From Symsagittifera roscoffensis (lineage: Eukaryota; Xenacoelomorpha; Acoela; Convolutidae), in contig NC_087064.1 in assembly GCF_963678635.1 (NCBI RefSeq), forward strand, positions 62,799,548 to 62,863,547: a DNA stretch of 64,000 nt. The letters are read 5' to 3'. The notes beneath the pieces were generated by a model that saw nothing but the letters and a program-made list of their open reading frames with translations, was not told where the DNA came from and searched no databases. The first letter of the stretch is position 1. Each line of letters begins with the position of its first letter. The position numbers were made by a program, and so were the translations under genes. Below are positions 10,321 to 22,275 of the stretch, one piece after another.

Positions 10321-13250
10321 CCTCGATCACTGGCTGAGACATTTCAGTAAGCAGTTTCATAATGTTTTTTAAAGAGTAGGGCGTATACATAACTATAAAG
10401 TTCAGGCTGATTTACTCAAAGACTTAATGCCCATTCAACAAAAAGGCAGAACAGTGCCAATCACACTACATGGTTAAGTAGATAACGAAGTTGATAAACT
10501 ACTGGCGCAGTGCCACATTATGAAATTGGAAGAGTGATCTGTCAAATATTTCGTCTCGCCGATCGTCATCAGAGCAAAAAATTACGGTTCGGTGAAATTC
10601 GCATTTGACTGAACGGAATTGAACAGGCAAGTACATAAAAATAACTACCAGATGCCAAACATCGAAGAACTCATGGATATTGTATGGCAAACGATCAGTG
10701 AAAAAAAAATAGGTATATGTTTTTAACTACAATGGATTTAACGTACGCATACGGTCAACTGTCCTTAAACGCCCACACCTGAAAACATTGTAACTTGTTT
10801 TGGTCGGAGAAAAATCTATCGGGACGTATCGGTTTAAAATGGGTTTCTATGGTTTGACAACGATGCCTGCGGAGTTCCAACGTGTCACGGACTCATTACT
10901 CTCCGAACTTCCCTGTGCGCATGCTATCATAGATGATATTTTAAAATTATCAAAAGGCTCTAAAAATATCGCGTTGTTCGAGAAAATCCTGAAAAAACTG
11001 GATAAAGAAAATAGAGTGCTGAAATTGGAAAAATGTAAGTACACAATAAAAGAGTGTGAATGGTTAGCTCATCGAATAACGACTTCCGGGATTATACATT
11101 TGGTCCGTAAAACGGAACGCATAGATAACTGAAACACCCCGAAATCGCTGCCACAGCTGGAATCTCTTTTGGGATCCATACACAGCCTTCACAAGTACTT
11201 GCCGGCGTTAGCGCAGAATACTCAGCGACGTTGCGTCCTTTATTGAGTAAGAAAAACAATTTTGTATGGACAAACGAATGCCAACTGGCATTCGAAACAC
11301 CAAAATACAATTAGCGAACATTGTCAAATTGAAGGATTTTGATGTACTTGAGGGTATCCGAATCGTTTGTGATGCCAGCTACAATGGGCTAGGAGCCGTT
11401 CTCGAACAACTTGGACCCAAAGGATGGCGCCCGATATCTTTTGCATCTCGGCTCCTAAACGCGGCAGAGAAAAAGTACTCTACAAACGAATTCGAAATGT
11501 TAGCAGTGGTAGGCATTTTACTTTTGTAACGGATCATAAAGAGCTAGTGAATTTGTTAATTGAAGATAACAAGAAAAAGGAAACTATGTTTAGCCGTTTA
11601 ATATGATGGATCGATAGAATAATTCCATTTGACTTTAAAATTGGACACATGCCTGGGGCCAAAATGGGTCTGGCCAACTACTTATCAAGGCACCCGTGTT
11701 AGTGTATACGATAATACTTTCACGGTGGCTAAAGTAAGGTCAATTATTTTCCCCTAGAAATACGCTGAATTAAAACATACCGCCAGTTATGTTAAAAGCC
11801 AAATCATAAATATCGAGTGTTTCAGCTTATAAGAGTGTAATATGCAGTTTCGTGTGCAAAAGTCCACCGGATAAGGGCGAGAAATTCTGTACTCAAAAAT
11901 CAATCAGTCAGATAGCAGATGATATTTTAAAATTATCAAATTACCAAATGTTAGCATTGGTAGGCATTTTACTTTCGTAACGGATCATAAAGAGCTAGTG
12001 AATTTGTTAATTGACAAAAACAAGAAAAAGGAAAATATGTTTAGCCGTTTAAAATGATGGATCGATAGAATAATTTCATTTGACTTTAAAATTGGACACA
12101 TGCCTGGTAGCAGTGATTTGCATATAGGAGTTTTACAACCAAAAAGGCGCGAAAATAGTCAAATCCACTACTAAGTGTCACTTGATTGGGTTAGAAATCA
12201 TTTACATTCCAACTAATAGTTATTGTACATTTCCAATGGTAACCAATGATTTGAACAAATTAATTAAACCTTTGTTACGACGTCCAGAAATAACGAGTAG
12301 GAGCAGTAGTGAAGTCGAGGTGGTGGATGCGCAATTGGAGGTAGTGACTACGGGATCGAGTGACGTAATATACAATACAGTAATTTCAATTCCATCGGCG
12401 TTTGGAGGGGATAATTCCACCGGCTTACCAGGCGATTGTAGTGATGTCGGTCATTCCACGGGGTTTGTAAAATAATTCAAAAAAAGTATGCGCTGCCCGA
12501 ACTCTTCAGCCTGAAATTATCGAGGCAAAGTACAAAAGAGACCCACAAATGAAAGCGATCAAAGAATTGGCGGAGGCAAAAGACCCTGATTTAGTGCGGA
12601 AATGGTGGGCCACATGTACTGCAGAAATGGTGGGCCACTAACTGGATTGGAACACATGTACTGCCCTAGAAGGTTGGAGGACGACCACTTGGTCAGTAGA
12701 TTGGAGGACGTTGATGGTTCCAAAAAAGCGGGCAGGGGCGGTGGCTCCAAAGACCCAGAGTACTGAAAGCCTGACAAGCAGACCATGTAAACGGACGAAA
12801 CTTTTGTTCCAAAGGATTAAAGACCGGAATCAAAGGTATAAAGTAGTAAATAAGAAAGTTATTAAATAATCTGAACATAACTCGACTTTAGAAAATGGGT
12901 CTGTGCTTAGGAAAAGCGGAGTAGCGGAAAAGGCGAACCGTGCGTTGACACTATCGCCCAAAGGGAAGTACACAAAGCCTTCCACACTCGAGGAAGTTAG
13001 GCAAAAGCTAAATAAGGACTATCTTGCTCGGTCTAAGACCACACATTCTACCGCAAAAAGCCAGCTACGATCGAAGTCGCAAAATTGGGGCAAGGATGAC
13101 GATTCCGATTCAACTTCTGAATACGAGCCGTTAGGATAAGAGCAGAAAAAATTAAAACGAAGCAACACGCGATGGAGGCTGAATCAAGCTCAACCGGTGC
13201 GGTAGTCACTCCCAACTTGGCCATGAGAACGCCAACGGAGAAAAACGGAG
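10321..13250 (+). pseudogene. pol unit A (RT, RNase H, integrase mostly deleted)
   Basis: RT: FLTTMDLTYAYGQLSLN region (about 10718-10770) carries the first catalytic Asp. AIIDDIL (about 10922-10942) is the Asp-Asp box. RNase H: VCDASYNGLGAVLEQL (about 11365), then KKYSTNEFEMLAVV, then an out-of-frame loss of about 13 codons before GRHFTFVTDHKELVNLL (about 11510-11555), then HMPGAKMGL (about 11650). A piece of RNase H (about 11500-11680) is duplicated at 11930-12110. Integrase is removed between about 12598 and 12645, where a 24-bp tandem repeat sits at the scar. Several in-frame stops occur. The pol tail is the 78-codon frame at 12903-13139. Confidence 0.8.
12903..13139 (+). pseudogene. pol C-terminal tail, unit A
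   Basis: A 78-codon basic frame, rich in Lys/Ser/Arg and ending in an acidic DDDSDSTSEYEPLG. It is identical in translation to the frame at 16329-16565 in unit B, and is repeated with frame damage at about 19650-19890 in unit C. Position after integrase suggests the retrotransposon pol tail rather than an independent gene. Confidence 0.55.
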
Positions 13251-16200
13251 AGATCTGATGCCAGCACTGGGACTGATGCTAATTCAAGCGCCAGCGGAGA
13301 AAGAAGATCTCAACATCCAGGGGCAACTGGATGTTCAAAACGAGAATGATAACCTCGATGACTGACTGAGACATTTCAGTAAGCAGTTTCATAATGTTTT
13401 TTATGGAGTAAGGCGTATACATCACTATAAAGTTCAGGCTGATTTACTCAAAGACTTAATGCCTATTCAACAAAAGGGCAGAACAGTGCCCATCACACTA
13501 CATGGTTGAGTAGATAATGAAATTGATAAACTACTGGCACAGGGCCACATAATGAAAGTGGAAGAGTGCTCTGTCAAATATTTCGTCTCGCCGATCGTCA
13601 TCACAGCAAAAAATTACGGTTCGGTGAAATTCCCATTGGATTCAACGGAGTTGAACAGGCAAGTACATAAAATTTGCTACCAGATGCCAAACATCGAAGA
13701 ACTCATGGATATTGTATGGCAAACGACCACTGAAAAAAGTTAGATATATGTTTTTAACTACAATGGATTTAACGTATGCATACGTTCAACTGTCCTTAAA
13801 CGCCCACACCTGAAAACATTGTAAATTGTTTTGGTCGGAGAAAAATCTATCGGGACGTATCGGTTTAAAATGGGTTTCTATGATTTGACAACGATGCCTA
13901 CGGAGTTCCAACGTGTCATGGACGCATTACTCTCCGAATTTCCCTGTCATAGATGCATGCTATCATAGATGATATTTTAGTAAGATCAAAAGGCTCTAAA
14001 AATATCGCGTTGGTCGAGAAAATCCTGAAAAAACTGGATAAAGAAAAAAGGGTGCTGAAATTGGAAAAATGTAAGTACACAAGAAAAGAGTGTGAATGGT
14101 TAGCTCATCGAAAAACGACTTTCGGCATTATACATTTGGTCCGTAAAACGGAACCCATAGATAACTGAAACACCCCGAAATCGTTGTCACAGTTGAAATC
14201 TTTTTTGGGATCCACACACAGCCTTCACAAGTACTTGCCGGCGCTAGCGCAGAATACTCAGCGACGTTACGTCCTTTATTGAGTAAGCAAAACGATTTCG
14301 TATGGACAAACGAATGCCAACTGGCATTCGAAACACTAAAATACAAGTAGCGAACATTGACAAATTGAAGGATTTTGATGTAAATGAGTGTATCTGAATC
14401 GTCTGTGATGCCAGCTACAATGGGCTAGGAGCCGTTCTCGAACAACTTGGACCCAAAGGATGGCGTCCGATGTCTTTTGCATCTCGGCTCCTAAACGCGG
14501 CAGAGAAAAAGTACTCTACAAACGAATTCGAAATGTTAGCAGTGGTAGGCATTTTACTTTTGTAACGGATCATAAAGAGCTAGTGAATTTGTTAATTGAA
14601 AATAACAAGAAAAAGGAAAATATGTTTAGCCGTTTAACATGATGGATCGATAGAATAATTTCATTTGACTTTAAAATTGGACACATGCCTGGGGCCAAAA
14701 TGGCTCTGGCCAACTACTTATCAAGGCACCCGTGTTAGTGTATACGATAATACATTCACGGTGGCTAAAATAAGGTCAATTATTTTCCCCTAGAAATACG
14801 CTGAATTAAATAATACTGCCAGAGATGTTAAAGCCAAATCATAAATATCGAGTGTTTCAGCTTATAAGAGTGCAATATGCAAGTTCGTGTGCAAAAGTCC
14901 AACGGATGAGGGCGAGAAATTCTGTACTCAAACATCAATCAGTCAGATAGCAGTGATTTGCATATAGGAGTTTTACGACCAAAAAGGCGCGAAAATAGTC
15001 AAATCCACTACTAAGTGTCACTTGATTGGGTTAGAAATCATTTCTATTCCAACTAGTAGTTATTGTACATTTCCAATGGTAACCAATGATTTGAAAAAAT
15101 TAATTAAACTTTTGTTACGACGTCCAGAAATAACGAGGAGGAGCAGTAGTGAAATCGAGGTGGTGGATGCGCAATTGGAGGCAGTGACTACGGGATCGAG
15201 CGACGTAATATGCAATGCAGTAATTTCAATTACATCGGCGTTTGGAGGGGGATAATTCCACCGGCTTACCAGGCGATTGTAGTGATGTAGGTCATTCCAC
15301 GGGTTTTACAAAATAATTCAAAAAAAGTATGCGCTGCGCGAACTCTTCAGCTTAAAATTATCGAGGCAAAATACAAGAAAGACCCACAAATGAAAGCGAT
15401 CAAAGAATTGGCGGAGGCAAAAGACCCTGATTTAGTGCGGAAATTTCGAGCACTGGAAGCATATTTGGGCCAACACACGCACGACTTTTACGTTAAAAAG
15501 AATTGTTTAAAGATGGAAGAATGGCTGGTCATGCCTACGCCCTTAGGACTGCGGTGGTTAATTGTGATCATAGTTTTCACGACGGACGCGGAACATATTT
15601 GGCCAGCAAGGGACGCATGGTTCCCGTAAATCCACCGGAGTTTGATGACCGCCGTAGGCGGATGCCAAGAGTGTATTGCTGCAGGTAAAAGTCTCCAACC
15701 AATGTGCGCCAAGGGCGACATTGGAAAAGTATATGATCCTAAAGTGCCAAATGAATGCATACAGTTGGATTTTTGGGGCCACATTAATTATCTAAATGAG
15801 GAAGGTAAAAACGTTCTAATCTCGGTGGATCGGTTTTCACGGTGGCCGTCGGTTGTGTTTTGCAATAATAACAAAAGCGATAAAGTCCCAAAAGTCCTTA
15901 GGAACTTTATATCGCATCATGGAGTGCCGAGGAATTTTACATGGACCAAAGGTCTAGTTGTACGTCAAAGGCGATAAAAGTTCTGTAATACCGAGGGAAT
16001 AAAAATCAACTACTTTGGATACTGAAGACCCACGCGCAAATCGGATGCCCCACCCCACGCAGACTAACTGGATTGGAACACATATACTGCCCTAGAAGGT
16101 TGGTGGACGACCAGTTGGTCAGTAGATTGGAGGACGTTGATGGTTCCAAAAAAGCGGGCAGGGGCGGTGGCTCCAAAGACCCAGAGTACTGAAAGCCTGA

Positions 16201-16619
16201 CAAGCAGACCATGTAAACGGACGAAACTTTTGTTCCAAAGGATTAAAGACCGGAATCAAAGGTATAAAGTAGTAAATAAGAAAGTTATTAAATAATCTGA
16301 ACATAACTCGACTTTAGAAAATGGGTCTGTGCTTAGGAAAAGCGGAGTAGCGGAAAAGGCGAACCGTGCGTTGACACTATCGCCCAAAGGGAAGTACACA
16401 AAGCCTTCCACACTCGAGGAAGTTAGGCAAAAGCTAAATAAGGACTATCTTGCTCGGTCTAAGACCACACATTCTACCGCAAAAAGCCAGCTACGATCGA
16501 AGTCGCAAAATTGGGGCAAGGATGACGATTCCGATTCAACTTCTGAATACGAGCCGTTAGGATAAGAGCAGAAAAAATTAAAACGAAGCAACACGCGATG
16601 TAGGCTGGACCAAGCTCAA
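13251..16619 (+). pseudogene. pol unit B (RT, RNase H, integrase)
   Basis: Begins abruptly in the gatctgatgccagcactg block; the preceding protease part is absent. RT shows MDLTYAYVQLSLN (about 13762) and HAIIDDILVRSKGS (about 13956). RNase H shows CDASYNGLGAVLEQL (about 14405) and the same internal deletion as unit A before GRHFTFVTDH. Integrase core pieces are visible: QLDFWGH (first Asp, about 15765), ISVDRFSRWPSVV (about 15820), and a damaged TWTKG stretch where the second catalytic Asp should lie. The remainder is frameshifted and stopped by about 15977. It ends in the 78-codon tail (16329-16565). Confidence 0.8.
16329..16565 (+). pseudogene. pol C-terminal tail, unit B
   Basis: Translation identical to 12903-13139, with the flanking noncoding sequence also essentially identical over about 400 bp. 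This points to recent duplication or gene conversion between units A and B, more recent than the divergence seen elsewhere in the units. Confidence 0.55.
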
Positions 16620-19600
16620 CCGGTGCGGTAGTCACTCCCAACTTGGCCATGAGAACGCCAACGGAGAAAAACGGAGAGAAACGTACCTTAGGAAAGCAGA
16701 ACGAGCACCTCCAGCCAATAGATCCGAAGGGCGACCAAATCAGGGAATATAGAAACAACCCCTTAAAATTGTTGGGAAAACCGGTTGCGACCCTTACTCC
16801 ATTGGATGGACGACTCGGGCAGCAATATATGTAATTTAGGGCCTGTCGACCATCAATCATCGGAAGAGATCTGATGCCAGCACTGGGACTGATGCTAATT
16901 CAAGCGCCAGCGGAGAAAGAAGATCTCAACATCCAGGGGCAACCGGATGTTCAAAACGAGAATGATGACCTCGATGACTGACTGAGACATTTCAGTAGGC
17001 AGTTTCATAATGTTTTTATGGATTAAGGCGTATACATCACTATAAAGTTCAGGCTGATTTACTCAAAGACTTAATGCCTATTCAACAAAAGGGCAGAACA
17101 GTGCCCATCACACTACATGGTTGAGTAGATAATGAAATTGATAAACTACTGGCACATGGCCACATAATGAAATTGGAAGAGTGCTCTGTCAAATATTTCG
17201 TCTCGCCGATCGTCATCACAGCAAAAAATTACGGTTCGGTGAAATTCCCATTGGATTCAACGGAGTTGAACAGGCAAGTACATAAAATTTACTACCAGAT
17301 GCCAAACATCGAAGAACTCATGGATATTGTATGGCAAACGACCACTGAAAAAAGTTAGATATATGTTTTTAACTACAATGGATTTAACGTATGCATACGT
17401 TCAACTGTCCTTAAACGCCCACACCTGAAAACATTGTAAATTGTTTTGGTCGGAGAAAAATCTATCGGGACGTATCGGTTTAAAATGGGTTTCTATGATT
17501 TGACAACGATGCCTGCGGAGTTCCAACGTGTCATGGACGCATTACTCTCCGAATTTCCCTGTGCGCATGCTATCATAGATGATATTTTAGTAATATCAAA
17601 AGGCTCTAAAAATATCGCGTTGGTCGAGAAAATCCTGAAAAAACTGGATAAAGAAAATAGAGTGCTGAAATTGGAAAAATGTAAGTACACAATAAAAGAG
17701 TGTGAATGGTTAGCTCATCGAATAACGACTTTCGGCATTAAACATTTGGTCCGTAAAACGGAACCCATAGATAACTGAAACACCCCGAAATCTTTGTCAC
17801 AGCTGAAATCTAGTTTGGGATCCTTACACAGCCTTCACAAATACTTTCCGGCGCTAGCGCAGAATACTCAGCGACGTTACGTCCTTTATTGAGTAAGAAC
17901 AACGACTTCGTATGGACAAACGAATGTCAAATGGCATTCGAAACACTAAAATACAATTAGCGAACATTGTCAAATTGAAGGATTTTGATGTAAATGAGTG
18001 TATCCGAATCGTCTGTGATGCCAGCTACAATGGGCTAGGAGCCGTTCTCGAACAACTTGGACCCAAAGGATGGCGCCCGATGTCTTTTGCATCTCGGCTG
18101 CTAAACGCGGCAGAGAAAAAGTACTCTACAAACGAATTCGAAATATTAGCAATGGTAGGCATTTTACTTTCGTAACGGATCATAAAGAGCTAGTGAATTT
18201 GTTAATTGAAAATAACAAGAAAAAGGAAAATATGCTTAGCCGTTTAACATGATGGATTGATAGAATAATTTCATTTGACTTTAAAATTGGACACATGCCT
18301 GGGGCCAAAATGGCTCTGGCCAACTACTTATCAAGGCACCCGTGTTAGTGTATACGATAATACATTCACGGTGGCTAAAATAAGGTCAATTATTTTTCCC
18401 TAGAAATACGCTGAATTAAATAATACTGCCAGAGATGTTAAAGCCAAATCATAAATATCGAGTGTTTCAGTTTATAAGAGTGCAATATGCAAGTTCGTGT
18501 GCAAAAGTCCAACGGATGAGGGCGAGAAATTCTGTACTCAAACATCAATCAGTCAGATAGCAGTGATTTGAATATAGGAGTTTTACGACCAAAAAGGCGC
18601 GAAAATAGTCAAATCCACTACTAAGTGTCACTTGATTGGGTTAGAAATCATTTCCATTCCAACTAGTAGTTATTGTACATTTCCAATGGTAACCAATGAT
18701 TTGAAAAAATTAATTACACTTTTGTTACGACGTCCAGAAATAACGAGTAGAAGCAGTAGTGAAATCGAGGTGGTTGATGCGCAATTGGAGGTAGTGACTA
18801 CGGGATCGAGCGACGTAATATACAATACAGTAATTTCAATTCCATCGACGTTTGGAGGGGGATAATTCCACCGGCTTACCAGGCGATTGTAGTGATGTCG
18901 GTCATTCCACGGGGTTTGTAAAATAATTCAAAAAAAGTATGCGCTGCCCGAACTCTTCAGCCTGAAATTATCGAGGCAAAGTACAAGAGAGACCCACAAA
19001 TGAAAGCGATCAAAGAATTCGCGGAGGCAAAAGACCCTGATTTAGTGCGGAAATTTCGAGCACTGGAAGCATCACGACTTTCACGTTAAAAAGAATTGTT
19101 TGTGGGTGGATGAACGGCTGGTCATGCCTATGCCCTTAGTATGGCGGTGGTTAACTGTGATCATAGTTTTCACGACGGACGCGGATTATATTTGACCAGC
19201 AAGGGACGCATGGTTCCGGTAAAACCACCGGAGTTTGATGACCGCCGTGGGCGGATGCCAATAGTGTATTGCTGCAGGTAAAAGTCTCCAACCAATGTGC
19301 GCCAAGGGCGACATTGGAAAATTATATGAACCTAAAGTGCTGAATTAATGCATACAGTTAGATTTTTGGGGCCACATTAAAAATCTAAATGAGAAAGATA
19401 AAAACGTTCTAATCTCTGTGGATCGGTTTTCACGGTGGCCGTCGGTTGTGTTTTGTAAAAATAACAAAAGCGATAAAGTCCTAAAAGTCCTTAGCTCCTA
19501 AGACCCAGAGTACTGAAAGCCTGACAAGCAGACCATGTAAACGGACGAAACTTTTGTTCCAAAGGATTAATGACCGGAATCAAAGGTATAACTTAGTAAA

Positions 19601-19985
19601 AAACAGAAAGTTATTAAAAAATCTCAACATACGTTGACTTTAGAAAATGGGTCTGTGCTTAGGAAAAGCGGAGTAGCGGAAAAGGCGAACCGTGCGTTGA
19701 CACTATCGCCCAAGGAAGTACACAAAGCCTCCCACAGTCGAGGAAGTTAGGCAAAAGCTAAATAAGGACTACCTTGCTCGGTCTAAGACCACACTTTCTA
19801 CCGCAAAAAGCCAGCCACGATCGAAATCGCAAAATTGGGGCAAGGATGACTATTCCGATTCAACTTCTGAATACGAGCCGTTACGATAAGAGCAGAAAAA
19901 AATTTAAACGAAGCAACACGCGACGGAGGCTGGACCAAGCCCAACCGGTGCGGTAGTCACTCCCAACTTGGCCATGGGAACGCCA
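16620..19985 (+). pseudogene. pol unit C (protease end, RT, RNase H, integrase remnant)
   Basis: Starts with a partial protease C-terminus (16643-16834) and repeats the RT/RNase H order: MDLTYAYVQLSLN (about 17377), AIIDDILVISKGS (about 17570), CDASYNGLGAVLEQL (about 18016), GRHFTFVTDH (about 18155), HMPGAKMALANYLSRHP (about 18292). The RNase H deletion is shared with A and B. An integrase remnant spans about 19025-19495 with the same first-Asp LDFWGH motif and several breaks. The tail frame is repeated but shifted (19650-19890). Stops at homologous sites are shared with unit B. Confidence 0.8.
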
Positions 19986-20448
19986 ACGAAGAAAAACAAC
20001 GCCGACGGACCACAGCAGAGTAAAGTGAGCGATTATCAAGGCGGCACAAGAATACCGGAAAAAGCAAACAGTGCCCCGACCGTAAACGAAAAGGGAACGG
20101 CGATGATCGGAAAAGGGTCAAAAATAAGGCGGTCGGACGTTTGAGGAAGCAGCGGGGTCGAAAAACCCCATAAAGCAGGGTCGCGGAAAAGTTCCAAGAA
20201 ACGAACGGCGGTGTCGAAACTCGGTGGGGGTAATGATCGTTAAATTTTTCAACAAGGGGCCAAGGAAGGCGGAAGGGGCGAGAGTTGTGCCATCGGGTAT
20301 CGGGGAAAAAGTGGAGTGTAACTATGATTCGTATCTAAAACTGTCAAATTTGTGCCCAGGGGAGGGCGGTCTGCGGGTCTAAAACTCAACCCAATTTTTG
20401 TTTTGTGTAATTTTAAATTACAATTTAAAATTAGTAAATTTAAGGGAG
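19986..20448 (+). other. Element 1 3' noncoding end with polypurine run
   Basis: GC-richer sequence after the pol tail, without a usable ORF. It ends in aaatttaagggag (20436-20448), a plausible polypurine tract directly before the LTR start TGTCGTATATATAC. Confidence 0.55.
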
Positions 20449-20609
20449 TGTCGTATATATACATTTCATAGAATGTTTAGTTTTGAGTTTGTTGGTTTTG
20501 TTCATTGGCGCCATTGGTGCTGTCTGCGATCCTGGATTGATTTGATTAAGTACCTGCCGGTTGGGCGGTTATTGGTTCTGAATTAAAAGTATCGATTGAT
20601 GTTTTTCTC
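20449..20609 (+). repeat. 3' LTR of element 1
   Basis: Starts TGTCGTATATATAC right after the purine run and ends in tttttctc, the same end as the 5' fragment. The shared part is 20485-20609. It is about 160 bp long, with an internal loss of about 80 bp relative to the 5' fragment. A TATA-like run lies at its start. Confidence 0.65.
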
Positions 20610-20744
20610 TTTTCCACAAATCGTTAATTACGCATGCGAATAGCTAGCAATATCAAGTTAGTACAAAATTTATAGTCCAAAATTTTGTGAAGGAGAGTCA
20701 CTTCAGAGTCGTTTTACAGTGAAGGTGCTTAAACCCTATTATTC

Positions 20745-21061
20745 GGACCATGGGAGGATTTAGGGAGAAGGGCAGGGACAGGGGCGGACGCTTCTTGTCG
20801 CTCAGGGGCTCGACCCCCTCGCCAACCAAAGTGTTCCCCTTTTGGTTTAATTTTTTGACATCCATTTTCGGCAACCATTCCTGAGACTTTTCTAAAGGCG
20901 ATCTTGGCGCCAATGCATACAAATATCGATGCAAGCGCGCCTTTTAGTGTGTGTTCTGGGAGCGAATATATTTTTGGTCGACCTAAAAAAGTTGACAAAA
21001 TTTTTTTCAAGGTTTTTGAAAATTAGCCCCACCCATTCGTAAAAAACCTAGATCAGCCCCT
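20745..21061. mobile_element. Decayed hAT-like MITE (same family as 45037-45467)
   Basis: The right end, cctagatcagcccctg, and the left motif aggatttagg are degraded forms of the inverted ends seen intact at 45037-45467. The interior shares ggcgccaat and tttggtcgacctaa with that copy. No ORF belongs to it. Confidence 0.6.
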
Positions 21062-21185
21062 GATTATGATTATTATGATAACTATCATAAGAAAAAATGA
21101 GCAAGTCGAGTAGCAAGTTTTTAACTACCCGAAAAAAAGTCAAGGAGTTAAAGAATGCAACAAAAATGTCACATAAAACGTGAAA

Positions 21186-21358
21186 ACTCAATTGATGCGC
21201 CAAAAAACGCAATTTAGTACAACCTCAGAAATCATTTGGAAAAAAATCATAGAAAAGACAAATATCTGATAAAACGCGCTAAATCATTTGCTGCGTCAAA
21301 AAAATCCTTTTAGTATAACTTCAGAAGTCATTTGAAAAACAATTAGTAAATCATTAAG
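21186..21358 (+). repeat. Degenerate two-unit tandem repeat
   Basis: Two units of about 97 bp share atgcgccaaaaa/ctgcgtcaaaaa and tttagtacaacctcagaa/tttagtataacttcagaa. The rest of 21062-21544 is AT-rich and shows no gene. Confidence 0.5.
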
Positions 21359-21540
21359 GTTTTTTTTCTCACGAAACAGGTATTAGAGGCTAATTCAAAG
21401 TTAAATTTTTGTTCACTTAAGCCTTTTTCGTATAGCCAGCCCAGCCCCTGCTTGCATTGATATTTTGATGTGTACTTCAATACTTTTGCAACTATGTTTC
21501 GTTTTGAATTTTCTTTTTGTAAACTCAATCCTATTTCAGA

Positions 21541-21544
21541 TGAA
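21541..21544. repeat. Target-site duplication, left (TGAA)
   Basis: TGAA directly precedes the TG of the 5' LTR. The same four bases directly follow the CA end of the 3' LTR at 36132-36135. If the LTR is taken to end in CTC, a 5-bp ATGAA duplication fits equally well. Confidence 0.8.
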
Positions 21545-21954
21545 TGGAACCTGATCTAAACTATATTTTATGATTGGATAAATTAGATATTTTACCACTG
21601 TAAAGTATTTAATATTAACCAATCATGATCCATCTAACTAACAACCCACTTATTTGTAAGTGCTGAAATTACTTGTAATTTCAGCACCAGAGAGATTTGA
21701 ATTTAACTTAGAAATTAGTTGCCTCTCCAAGAGAACTTCAGCAGCCGCAATAAACCAGTATACCCTAGATCTATTGAGCCTAGCAGAGACTAGTTAAACA
21801 ACCTGAGACTAGATAGTATAAGAGTAAGATTAGGATCAGTATTAGACTAAGAAGTTGCACGAATCTATCCGGCCGAAAATAAGATAGCGTGACGAGCAGA
21901 CGGTGTACCCTATCCGAAATTACTCTATGAGTTAACCACATCGGTCCTAACTCA
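21545..21954 (+). repeat. 5' LTR of element 2
   Basis: 410 bp, TGGAACC...CTAACTCA. Aligns base for base with 35722-36131, with five substitutions and no indels by eye. Contains a perfect 13-bp inverted repeat at 21660-21687. Confidence 0.95.
21660..21687. other. Perfect palindrome inside the LTR
   Basis: GTGCTGAAATTAC, a TT loop, then GTAATTTCAGCAC: 13-bp arms with no mismatch. It is conserved unchanged in the other LTR at 35837-35864. It could be a dimeric transcription-factor site in the promoter part of the LTR or an RNA hairpin; the sequence alone does not decide. Confidence 0.8.
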
Positions 21955-21956
21955 TC

Positions 21957-21974
21957 TGGTGCGACCATAAGTCT
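21957..21974 (+). promoter_or_regulatory. Candidate primer-binding site of element 2
   Basis: TGGTGCGACCATAAGTC starts two bases after the 5' LTR, the standard place for a PBS. It would pair with a tRNA whose 3' end reads GGTCGCACCA. The tRNA is not identified. Confidence 0.55.
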
Positions 21975-22041
21975 CCAACAAGACCTTAATAGCATAGAAT
22001 TAACCAAAAATAGATTAGAATTTAGACAAAACAATTTCAAA

Positions 22042-22275
22042 ATGTTATACGACGATAATTTAATCGAAATGTCTCTACGACTCAATAGATCAGAGCCAAT
22101 ATTCCGAACGATAACAGAACTACCCGGAATCGTAAGAAGACCTCGAACCAGAGACGACACACGACAAAGTAGAAACTTACCATATAGTTATATGATAGTA
22201 CGGCAAAAGCCAACACAAACTTTTATATTTAGAATTTTATTAGCAATGAATTTAGATTTTCATTTGCAAACATAA
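22042..22275 (+). CDS. Short ORF just after the 5' LTR, unrecognised
   Basis: 77 codons from ATG 22042. The same frame is open upstream without an ATG back to about 21931, so it crosses the PBS into the LTR end. Composition looks protein-like in the first two thirds (Arg/Asp/Leu-rich, with ELPGIVRRPRTRDD) and less so at the end. It could be a small leader peptide, a 5' exon spliced to downstream ORFs, or chance. Separated from the next ORF by about 930 bp of repetitive leader. Confidence 0.3.
   Translation: MLYDDNLIEMSLRLNRSEPIFRTITELPGIVRRPRTRDDTRQSRNLPYSYMIVRQKPTQTFIFRILLAMNLDFHLQT

Larger units (their letters stand above)
8635..20609 (+). mobile_element. Dead Ty3/Gypsy LTR retrotransposon with three tandem pol units
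   Basis: Order is 5' LTR fragment, PBS-like site, gag, protease, pol unit A, pol unit B, pol unit C, polypurine run, 3' LTR. RNase H follows RT directly and integrase comes last, which is the Ty3/Gypsy order. gag and the complete protease occur once, but RT through the pol C-terminal tail occurs three times (spacing about 3.0 and 3.6 kb). The copies share lesions: a stop just before the first RT block and an out-of-frame deletion in RNase H. The tandem amplification therefore copied an already dead element. No target duplication can be scored because the 5' LTR is truncated. Confidence 0.85.

Noticed and set aside
12903-13139. Independent conserved host gene, because the translation is identical at 16329-16565
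   Set aside because: Flanking noncoding DNA is equally identical and both follow integrase remnants, so this is duplicated retroelement sequence.
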